Positions 54,996 through 64,000 of a DNA stretch of 64,000 nt are shown here, piece after piece; the first letter of the stretch is position 1; each line of letters opens with the position of its first letter. Source of the stretch: Pisolithus tinctorius. Lineage: Eukaryota > Basidiomycota > Agaricomycetes > Boletales > Pisolithaceae. Made by a program: the position numbers and the translations under genes. The stretch covers positions 372,001-436,000 of the forward strand of contig JANFAH010000002.1 of NCBI GenBank assembly GCA_024663395.1. Direction: 5' to 3'. The notes below the pieces were generated by a model that ran no database searches, was not told where the DNA came from, and was given only the letters and a program-made list of their open reading frames with translations.

Positions 54996-57216
54996 ATGGA
55001 CAGAGAAGTATCATTGGATTATTTCAAGTCTGCTGCCCTGCCACCCCTTCATGTACAGATCGGCATCGCCGAAATCAAGACTTCGCTGGAGACCACTCAG
55101 GTTTTGTCCCGAGACTCGGGGTGGACTGCATTTAAGAAGGAGCCGAAGGTTTCGGGTGTATCTGAGGAGGAGGTGTTTAGACCCCTTTCGAAGGTTTTTG
55201 AGGCAATCGTCGACGAGGCTGGCAAAGTCGCGCACACCTCGGCAAGGCTTGACTTTGTATCACGACCTGCACATTCGCCACACTCCGATCGCTCCAATTC
55301 CACTCGCCCGGATGCGTACTTGCTGCTAGTGGAGAAGAAGAGTGTTGGCGTGCAAGAGGCCAAGAAGAACGAAGCCAAAGGCTCCGATCACGATTCATGG
55401 GACGATATCGCCGTTTCGTTTGAGGTCAAAAAGAGTGACGAGGCCGCCGAGCGCGAAGATGTGAGTGACAGCTACACTTCTATTCGAGCATCGCTAATTT
55501 GGTATGATAGAATGACAAGAAGGTAATATGGAGTCTGCACCATATTATGCGTAGCGACCCATGTCGCCGCGCGACATTTGGTGTTACCATCGAGAACACA
55601 CAAATGAAGTTTTGGTTCACTTGCCGGGCGGTCACGCTCGTCAGCAAGTCGTTTAATTTCCTTACCGTTAGTGGTCACGTCGTCGACTCTATTGCCATTC
55701 GTGACTGACCATCTCAACAGGAGCCAGAACACCTCATCCACTTCTTCTGTGCCCTCGCGTTTGCAAAAGACCACGAGCTCGGATGGGACCCAACAATCCG
55801 GAGAACGTGCGTCGAGGGTAAAACTCAATACATCATCACTGTGCATTCAGAAAACAGGGGAACCATCGAATACCAAACCACGAACGTCATTTCCGATTTC
55901 GGCGCCGATGGTGTGAGGGGTCGTGGGACTCGGGTCTTCGAAGTCTGTCCTATGCTTCGAGATGGAAAATTGGACGCGGCACCCGTCGTACTAAAGGATA
56001 GTTGGAGAGTGTGTGACCGACAACGCGAGGATAAAATCCTTCAAGAAATATTTCGCGACTTGCGGGAGCAGAAGGACATCAAGGAAGAGAATGAGGCTAG
56101 AAAATATTTTCTCACTGTCGTTGAAGCAGGAGACGTGATTGTGAATGGGACGGTCGATGGCACTGCCAGCCTTCTACATGAATCCGATCTGCCAGCTGAC
56201 TGTTCTTCATATGCGCTACCTGTTGATGGAAAACAGAAGGCGGAGCCGACCAAGCCCAGCGAAGGACTCCCACCAAGTTTTTCTCGCACCCCGGGTGCCA
56301 CCAAGCATTCGAAAATCCATCACAGGATCCATTTCCGTCTGGTGTTCAAGGAAGTTTGCACGCCTATATACAAACTTCAGCGCCTCGATACCGTGTTTCA
56401 GACGCTGCAAGATATTCATAAAGGTTTGCTAAGTTGTATTATGAGCTTTCGCTGGAGGCTCATATATAATTATCAGCTTTGGAATATTTGCACAGCGTGG
56501 GTTGGGTGCACCGTGATGTCAGCGCCGCGAACTCTTTACGCGCGGGCGAGGTGGGGAAGTTAGCTGACCTGGAGTATGCAAAACGTATGAACGACACAAA
56601 CAAACACGAGATCCGCACGGTAAGTCGATATCTCATCCACCCATGCACTTTCAGAGACATGTTAAAGGGAACCGTGAATTTCATGGCTTGCGAGGTTGAA
56701 GGTCAAAAATACCTCTTTAAGCCACCTGGATATTTCGACGAAGTCTACAGTCGTCCCCCATTCAGGTTCAATCCCCTGCACGATATGGAGTCTTTGTGGT
56801 GGATTCAAACGTGGACACTCTATTACCATGTTGACCAACCGCACAGCCAACGGTCATCAGAACAGGAAAATTACTCAAACAACCTCTTTCCCGGACAGCT
56901 CAAAGTTCGTTTCTACGAGTTTTCCGCCGGTCTGGACCTCCGCATCCTTCCGCCCCCTTTTGGGCCTGCAGGTCAACAGGTTGCAATAATGCACGGGAAG
57001 CTTAAGCTAGCTTACACTGAAAGTGAACGGTGCTTGCCGCAGTCGGCGCCGGCCTATGCCGCTCCACTTCGAATTCTCCACAACGATTTTAGAGAACACC
57101 TTGCGACTGCTGTTGAGAAGTCTAAAGATGTCGCTCTTTTTATCCCGACGGATAAACGGCCAAATCCGGAAGACTCAACCCATGAAGCTCGATGCGAAAA
57201 ACGACCCAAGGTTTGA
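54996..57216 (+). CDS. FunK1-type fungal protein kinase, five exons, intact
   Basis: Exons 54996-55460, 55511-55666, 55721-56423, 56477-56619 and 56668-57216; introns of 50, 54, 53 and 48 bp with GT...AG ends. Total 672 codons including stop, no internal stop. Kinase signatures of the basidiomycete FunK1 family: a Lys in VVLKDSWRV, EDKILQEIFRDL (helix C), WVHRDVSAANSLR (catalytic Asp and Asn), GKLADLEYAKR (DFG equivalent) and NPLHDMESLWW. The N-terminus precedes a PDAYLLL region and the C-terminus is basic (EARCEKRPKV). FunK1 genes are expanded in mushrooms; substrates are unknown. The true start is uncertain because upstream sequence (before about 54930) is repeat-like. Rich in CpG, unlike its surroundings. 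Confidence 0.85.
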
Positions 57217-57826
57217 ACCTTTTTCAGATCACCACTGACTGCTGACATCATGTTTCTTCCTAGGTGGTGTGATCGAACATCGTTCAAATGTCGCGACTCT
57301 CCAAGCCCATGACACTACTTGAAATATCAATAAATGCTTACTGTACTATCTTGCATATGAATCCTGCTTCTTCCACCACTTTCCCTTGTTTAGTAGTCCC
57401 TTGCTTGTGCTTAAGGTTCCAGCTCATCGAGTCATCAGAGAAAATGTACTCGTTGACACATCATGATGACTGTTCTTGGTAATGCCACCACTGAAGTGAA
57501 TCGTGAGACTAGAAGCAGCAGTAGTGAAGAGATTGCTAGAGATGATGGATAGACACAAGAGTATGTCATGGTTTGAGAGAAACTGGTAGATCATAAAACA
57601 GAGAGCAGAATGACTACAGTTTATCAAGGTGTGGGGTGAGCTTTCAAATCCTCTAGACACACAAGATTGGAAAGCTGTGGTGACCAGATCCCCAAGATTC
57701 TGAGCATGGGATGCACCTTTGCTGGCTCTGTAGAGAGACTGATTGGACATGCTCAGGGTTGTAGACACAATGACTATGATTAACTCTACCTGATTTGACA
57801 TGCTATGAGAATGAGTATGTAGACAG
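57217..57826. other. Downstream flank of FunK1, no gene
   Basis: 57211-57263 has an intron-like GT...TAG ending before GTGGTGTGA; using it would change only the last residues of FunK1. 57424-57801 has an open minus-strand frame without recognised features and is probably chance. AATAAA-like AATAAATG at about 57329. Confidence 0.4.
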
Positions 57827-58433
57827 TGTCACACACCAAAGGTGTTGTGGACATGGTTACAGCTGACTCTGCCTAACTCATCAATGAGTTGCACACAATG
57901 CCCATGCCATGCAAATGAAGACTAAAGCCCTCATGCATAGAAAGACTGCCAGATGTGAGCAGTCATCCTTTGCACAAGAATGAGTCATCAGTGCTAAAGA
58001 GAAAAGAGGAAGTGAGTTAAGCACACATTAAAAGTTTTTAGTGCCCATGTATGGAATTCCAGTTTTCATTGTATCTCCACCATTTCCAAAGATATTGACT
58101 CTGTTCTCACACTTGCTTAAAGTGCTCAGCCACGCAATTCTGCCTTCCAAATTTGGAGAGGATCCTTGCACCCTATGCATTTCTACAGCACTCCATCCAT
58201 CAGATGCTCATTTCACTAAGTCCATCAATCATGGCTGCCTCTTCATCAATCATCTCACTTGTCTCATTTGCCAGAGACAGTGGCTACATATATCTGCCAG
58301 GTGTTCCCACCAGCTTTCATCCTGAAGCCCCCTGGTTCATCCCATTGTTGTCAGCCCTGTCTCATTCCATGCAGCTTGGTCATCATGTTCTCCTTGTCAG
58401 TATGACTTCCAGAAGCATGTTCTTTGGTTGCCT

Positions 58434-58719
58434 TGTTGGAGTTTATCCCTTTTACCTTAGTCGTGGTTCACTGAGCACAGCATTACGTAATCCAAAAGCG
58501 GACACTTAGCAGTTTATTTTTCCTTACTGCACCTCAGCTTCAACCAACTTGAAGTCTGAGGTGGGACTCCTTCCATTCATTATATTGGAACACTTACTTA
58601 CCTACCTACAGTATATTCCTCTCTATAGGTAGTTAATTGTTTAGCTTCAACCAACTTGAAGTCTGAGTATATTCCTCTCTATAGACTTGACAATCCTGCA
58701 GCTCGTCATCCTCCAAACA
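58434..58719 (+). mobile_element. 5' LTR of the copia
   Basis: 286 bp, TGTTGGAG to CTCCAAACA, with the end motifs forming a short inverted repeat. Contains two copies of CTTCAACCAACTTGAAGTC. Confidence 0.9.
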
Positions 58720-58736
58720 GTTATGAGCCCCGCTTG
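58720..58736 (+). other. Copia primer-binding site, initiator tRNA-Met type
   Basis: GTTATGAGCCCCGCTTG directly follows the LTR. TTATGAGCCC is complementary to the anticodon arm of initiator tRNA-Met, as in half-tRNA priming of copia elements. Confidence 0.7.
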
Positions 58737-58791
58737 CGAGTTCTAATCCTAGGAAAATTGAACACGTCAAGTCTGGTACAAAGTGTCTACT

Positions 58792-61700
58792 ATGTCTGGT
58801 CCATCAGCATCCACTTCTGGTCCCTCAAAGGTTCCGGTCTCCGCCTCAACAGTAACCTCTACTACACCTTCAGGTAAAGCTACTCAAGCCTCCAGTCGAC
58901 TCTATGACATACCATCCCTTGAAGACAATGGTTTGAACTTCCAGACATGGAAGTACTGAATTATGATGATCCTAGATGTCTGTGGACTCTGGGAGCTCGT
59001 AGAAGGAAAGTTGAAGGCACCTGATGCAGCAGCTGATCCAGTTGCATGCGCAGACTGGCACTACAAGGATAAAGAAGCAAGGGCTCAAATCACGCTTACT
59101 CTAAAGGACAACCCACTTAGTGGTGTTCTGCATGCCACAATGGCAGCAGAAGTCTGGAAAAAGCTATGTGAGCACTATGAAGGCAAAGGGAAACAAACGA
59201 TAGCCTACCTTATCAGCAAACTATTTCGTGGTACCCTAGCAGATGATGTCTCGATGGAGACGCAGCTTAATGCCATGTGGCAGAAGGCAACAATCCTAAA
59301 GTCTCTTGGACAGCCCCTCGAAGACTCTCTTGTTGCCATAGCCATGGTCATCTCCCTTCCAACCTCGTACTCAACCCTTCGCACTATACTCATGTTGTCC
59401 GATGAGAAACTAACTCCAGACTCTGTCATTTCCCAAGTCTTGATAGAAGAGAAGTCTTGCTGCACCTCTTCGGCACAAACTGCCCTCGTAACAAAGATGC
59501 CTAACAAAAAGGGAAAGAGGAATGACAAGAAAAAGAAAAAGGCTTGTGGCTATTGCAAGAAGATGAACCATGTCGAAGATGACTGCTACAAGAAGAAGGC
59601 TGATGAAGCAGCCAAGTCCCCATCACAGGCTGAAAAGGACAAGCCTAAGGAGGACAAACTTGTTGCTAAAGTTGCACACATCTCACCTGCTGAAGACAGC
59701 GCTCTACGTCTCTCCATGGCCACTGACAATGGCAAGAATTTACACACACGCTGGGTCATTGACTCCGGTGCCTCTGTGAATATGTGCTGTCAGCGGAAAT
59801 GGTTCACTTCACTGAAGATGCTCTCACCCCCACAGCCTGTAATCATTGGAAATGGAAGCACAATTCCTGCTATGGCCATCGGACGGATCGAACTTTGTAT
59901 GGATCTCCCAAATGGGAAGACCAGTAGAATCCTACTACAGAAGGTCTATTTCATTCCAGACCTCAGCACAAACCTCCTCTCGGTGGCATACCTTGCCACT
60001 AGAAATGTCCAGGTCACCTTCACAGGTGGAACATGCTCAATCACTGACAGTACAGACACTGTAGGAGTGGGTCATCGCCAAGGCTCACTCTACATCCTTG
60101 CAGCAAGGACTCACTCTCCAAGTCATGGAGCACTTGTCGTACAAGGACCATCTCCACTACTTGACCCTACTCTTACCTTACCGGCACTCGCAGCTGCAGC
60201 ACCAAAGTCTGTAGCCACACTTGACTTGTGGCATCGACGACTTGGGCATGCAAATATAAAATCTGTGCTTAAACTGGTTAAAGCGGGAATGGTTGAAGGC
60301 ATGGAGCTTACCGGCACTGAGGACTCGAACTCAGTATGCCAACCTTGCCTCGAAGGGAAGCAACACCATAAGGTGATACCTGTCAAGTCAAACGTTGAAA
60401 GCCCAACAGTACTCTACTGGACGTACTCTGATGTATGTGGCCCCATGGAGACTACAGCCCGAACTGGACACCGCTACTTCATAACCTTCATTGACGCTCA
60501 CTCGCACCACCTTGTGGTTAAACTAATAAAATCCAAGGACGAAGTCTTCCCCTCAGTGAAAGACTACCTCGCTCGAGCTGAAGTCGAGACTGGCGAAAAA
60601 GCAAATTATTTTCAGAGTGACGGAGGTGGGGAGTATGGCTCAGATGAGTTCAAGGCCTACCTCAAGTCAAAAGGGGTCCACCATGAGAAGACGAATGCCT
60701 ATACCCCACAGGAGAATGGCATTGCCGAGTGGATGAACTGCACACTTGTTGAAAGTGTGCAGGCGATGCTAAAAGACGCTGGACTGCCAAATAAATATTG
60801 GGGGGATGCTATCCAGTATGCGGCCTACCTAATCAACTGATCACCAACCCGTGCTATCTCCGAGGATGTCACGCCATATGAAGCCTTTACAGGGATTAAG
60901 CCATCGCTGGCCCATATCTGAACCTTTGGCTGCACTGCACATGTACATATACCCGAGGAAAAAAGAAAGAAGCTAGATGCAAAGTCCTTAGAATGCATTC
61001 ATCTGGGCTTTGCAGAGAACAAGAAAGTGTACCTATGCTTACACCAGCCCACTGGTCGTGTCTTCAAATCCCAGGATGTAGTGTTTGATGAGGGAAGCAC
61101 AGCAGTGGGCCTAGATCGCATCTGGATAGAAGAAGATCCTGCAACCATGGTTAGTAAACCAGCGGACATAAGAGGGAATGCCCAAAAGGGCAATACGTCG
61201 CACCTGGATACCATCAGGGCTTCAGGCATGGAAGACCGTGCTCACATGGAGTCTGATGATGGGGATCTCGAGTCTAGTGAGGGAGAGAGTGAAGACGTCA
61301 TCCATGAGGTCGAAATCGAGTCAAACGACGCACCTGATCACTCAGGATCAATGGTAGATCATTCCCCACAGCACTCAGAGGGTAACATGCCAGGAAGCGG
61401 CCAGAGTCCTAAAAAAGCGCTTGAAACGGCCTCAAAACCATCAGCAAAGCGAGCTAGGACGATGCCAAAACCTACCATGCATAAAGCGACACCCCCGCAG
61501 CCCTATCCAACTCCAATTCCGCCTCGAGAGACCCACAGGTCTGGTGGAACACAAAAAGCGCCACCTAGAGACGATGATTATCACTTTTTCGTCAATTCCT
61601 ATGACAGGACAACCTTACCTAGTCAACGGCTTGAGGCACTGGAGGGTTCAGGTGCAGAGAGTGAGGGTGGAAGCCCCATCGACGAAGTCGCTCGAGAGCG

Positions 61701-63324
61701 AGAGCATGCGTGTGGCAACAGCGAGGCTGAGGTGGCTGGGACGAATGAGGAAGTGGCTTACAAAGCATACACAACACATGACAACGAACCTTGCTCGTTC
61801 AACGACGCAATGCAATGCACTGATGCAGATCAGTGGTATGCTGCGATGATTGACGAATTACAGACCTTTAAGTCCATCGGACTGTACAAGGAAGTTGCCC
61901 TGCCTCCTGGCCATAAACTGATTGACTCAAAATGGGTCTACAAGATCAAGCGAGGGCCAACCAGTGAAATTGAGAGGTACAAGGCTCGTTTGGTAGCCAA
62001 AGGCTTTACACAGGTACACGGGATCGACTACACTGAGACGTTTGCACCCGTCACCAAGTTCACAACCATCCGCATACTCCTGGCACTTGCCACTAAGTAT
62101 AATCTCAAAATTCATTAGATGGATGTTAAATCTGCATTCCTAAATGGACTATTAGATGAAGAAATATACCTTCACCCCCCTCCAGGCTTTCCTCCTGACA
62201 GCAACAAAGTCTGGCAGCTGCTACGAGCGCTCTATGGCCTTAAACAGGCCCCCAAGTCATGGTACTCTCATCTTCGGACTGTTTTCGAATCCCTGAGCTT
62301 CACTCGAAGCCAGGCTGACCATAGCCTCTTCTTCAAAGTCGAGAATGGCATACTAATTGTTGTTGCTGTCTATGTAGATGACAAGCTAATACTCTCAAAG
62401 TGCTGCATGACTATTGAGCGTGTCAAGGCTCAGCTCTCACAGGAGTATGAGATGAAAGATCTGGGGGAGGCACATTGGATTTTGGGAATGGAGATACTTT
62501 GTGACCGTGATAAAGGTATCATACAGCTCTCACAGAAGAGATATGTCGAGAATATTCTCGAGCACTTTGGAATGAGCAAGGGGCGAGCTGTCACGACCCC
62601 CATCGAGCCTAACCTAAAGCTTGAAAAACTAGAAATTCCAGAGGCCGACACCAAGTCATACCAGGGCGCTCTTGGAGCCCTTATGTATGCAATGCTAGCA
62701 ACGAGGCCTGACCTTGCCTTTACTGTAGGCATGTTGAGCCGTCATGCTGCATGCCCTGGGCATGAACACACTACTGCACTAAAGCGTGTTTTTCGCTATC
62801 TGCGATGCACCCCCAATGTCCGTCTTACCTATAAGCAAGACTCAAATGCACATGCGATCGGGTATGTAGATGCAGATTGGGCAGTGGATATCAACGACCG
62901 CCGCTCTGTTACTGGCTATACTTTCATCCTTTCTGGTGGAGCTGTTAGCTGGTCATCGAAAAAGCAATCATCTGTTGCTCTCTCGAGTACAGAAGCCGAG
63001 TACATGGCCGCGTGCACTGCCACAAAGGAAGCTATCTGGATTCGTACCCTAGTCCTCGAACTCAAGACTGTGTCATCACACAAACCCACTCCCCTCCTCA
63101 TCAACAATCAATCTGCTATCTCACTGGCTCGAAATGCAATGTTCCATGACCGCACAAAACATATTGCAATCTGTCATCACTTCATATGAGAGAAGGTGGA
63201 TTCTGGAGGGGTAGTCGTCAGCTATGTGTCTACCAATGACCAGGTGGCCAACGTGCTGACTAAGGGTGTGTCTAGGGAGAAGCATGTTCGTTTCTCTGAA
63301 GCTATGGGTATTATTTTCTTTTAA
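58792..63324 (+). pseudogene. Copia gag-pol polyprotein, five nonsense codons, no frameshift
   Basis: From ATG 58792 to TAA 63322-63324 the frame is 1511 codons including the final stop, in one phase. Stops are TGA at 58957-58959, 60838-60840, 60919-60921 and 63187-63189, and TAG at 62116-62118. Domains: UBN2-type gag (58930-59450), CCHC knuckle CGYCKKMNHVEDDC (about 59550), protease WVIDSGASVNM (about 59753), GAG-pre-integrase WHRRLGHAN and CQPC (60230-60350), integrase core with YSDVCGP, FQSDGGGEYG and ENGIAEWMN, RT with [17 protein letters not shown] and AVYVDDKL (catalytic YVDD, about 62370), RNase H with YVDADWAVD and STEAEYMA. The gene order is the Ty1/copia order (IN before RT). Confidence 0.9.
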
Positions 63325-63355
63325 TTCCTTCTTGACTATACTCGTTGAAGGGGCG

Positions 63356-63640
63356 TGTTGGAGTTTATCCCTTTTACCTTAGTCATGGTTCACCGAGCAC
63401 AGCATTACGTAATCCAAAAGCGGACACTTAGCAGTTTATTTTTCCTTACTGCACCTCAGCCTCAACCAACTTGAAGTCTGAGGTGGGACTCCTTCCATTC
63501 ATTATATTGGAACACTTACTTACCTACCTACAGTATATTCCTCTCTATAGGTAGTTAATTGTTTAGCTTCAACCAACTTGAAGTCTGAGTATATTCCTCT
63601 CTATAGACTTGACAATCCTGCAGCTCGTCATCCTCCAAAA
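63356..63640 (+). mobile_element. 3' LTR of the copia
   Basis: 285 bp, TGTTGGAG to CTCCAAAA; the last C before the final A, present in the 5' LTR, is missing. Followed by TGCCT. Confidence 0.9.
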
Positions 63641-64000
63641 TGCCTCAGGTCTGTCACACAGTTAGAAAGGTCTTATGTGGTTGTTTTGGTCTCCCCAGTT
63701 GATGAAGCATATGGATTGTTCCTCCCTGCTCCCTGCACCATCTTTATTCCAATCTCATCCATCATTCTTCCCACATTGTGACAGCTGCAGCATAGTCTAC
63801 TGTTCTCCAGCCTCCCTGATCACATTCATGATGAGTATGACATGCATCTTGCCTTCTTACTGCAAGATCCAGCAGACAATGCCCCCCCTTCTCCTCCTCC
63901 TCCATCAAAGCCCTGTTCATGAAGCTTTTGTTAACTTTGCTGAGAGGATGAAAGGGTGGAAGATGCAATTGCTTATGCTCCTGTTGCCCCACAGACCCCC

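Larger units (their letters stand above)
58434..63640 (+). mobile_element. Full-length Ty1/copia retrotransposon (5207 bp)
   Basis: LTRs 58434-58719 and 63356-63640 differ by three C/T or G/A changes and a one-base gap at the end. The target duplication TGCCT is perfect (58429-58433 and 63641-63645). The single polyprotein frame has no indel but five stops. Primer site after the 5' LTR and purine tract (gaaggggcg) before the 3' LTR. Confidence 0.95.
57827..64000 (+). mobile_element. Family A LTR-like element, copy 5, off right edge, with nested copia
   Basis: Starts TGTCACACACC at 57827, preceded by ACAG. It is interrupted at 58434 by a copia element (TGCCT duplicated) and resumes at 63641. 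The far end is outside the window, so no duplication can be checked. Frames 58041-58325 and 58153-58433 are the two family frames. Confidence 0.8.

Noticed and set aside
57424..57801. Minus-strand 125-codon frame after FunK1
   Set aside because: No domain, no introns, low-complexity Ser/Thr content.
1..64000. tRNA, rRNA or other RNA genes
   Set aside because: None seen on either strand by eye; short tRNA-like matches are primer-binding sites only.

Overview
This window is a transposon-dominated stretch of a basidiomycete (Agaricomycete) nuclear genome. The evidence is a FunK1-type fungal kinase gene with five exons and roughly 50-bp introns, PIF/Harbinger, Plavaka, Helitron-helicase and DIRS-like elements of mushroom-forming fungi, and many Ty3/gypsy and Ty1/copia elements. 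The genus cannot be read from the sequence. No tRNA, rRNA, CRISPR array or bacterial operon structure was seen. Only one convincing cellular gene is present, the FunK1 kinase at 54996-57216. The other long open frames come from mobile elements.

Layout, left to right. 1-2123: 5' part of a minus-strand gypsy (pol running off the edge, gag, LTR). 2124-8175: decayed plus-strand gypsy, interrupted by family A copy 1 (3440-5289). 8175-12897: mostly non-coding, with a 44-bp tandem array and a 21-bp minisatellite split by a solo LTR (family B). 12898-14424: foldback element with 549-bp arms and a TA duplication. 15305-16950: minus-strand copia gag/protease fragment with primer site. 16977-21090: minus-strand DIRS-like reverse transcriptase, interrupted by family A copy 2. 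21100-22902: chromovirus integrase fragment (G). 22903-32940: minus-strand chromovirus D, whose LTR holds element C (23110-28008), which in turn holds family A copy 3. 32972-36382: Harbinger element with a family B LTR inside. 36450-38615: plus-strand remnant of D with a solo LTR F. 38616-40344: Plavaka transposase remnant. 40349-43069: family A copy 4 holding a family B LTR. 43440-45795: decayed spliced gene. 46223-52589: full-length minus-strand gypsy with 124-bp LTRs. 53590-54627: helicase relic. 54996-57216: FunK1. 57827-64000: family A copy 5 holding a full-length copia (58434-63640).

The insertions can be ordered because most nested elements keep target-site duplications (TSDs): ATGTC, TCTCC and AGAAG for B; TTGAG for C; GAACC for F; TGCCT for the copia; ACTG for the 46-52 kb gypsy; four bases for A. 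The deepest stack is G < D < C < A. Most premature stops are TGA or TAG that a C-to-T change on one strand would create, and duplicated target sites differ by CpG to TpG or CpA. This fits RIP-like mutation or deamination of methylated CpG. The FunK1 gene keeps its CpGs and an open frame.

Most interesting: (i) family A, five ~1.75-1.85 kb TG...CA units with 4-bp duplications (CCGG-like where decipherable), a TATA box and two conserved overlapping frames, with no internal partner in the window; (ii) extra genes placed after integrase in three chromovirus-like elements, including a spliced antisense gene in C with a cysteine cluster; (iii) a Harbinger element whose SANT-domain partner is intact while its transposase is dead; (iv) a near-perfect foldback whose arms carry telomere-like repeats.
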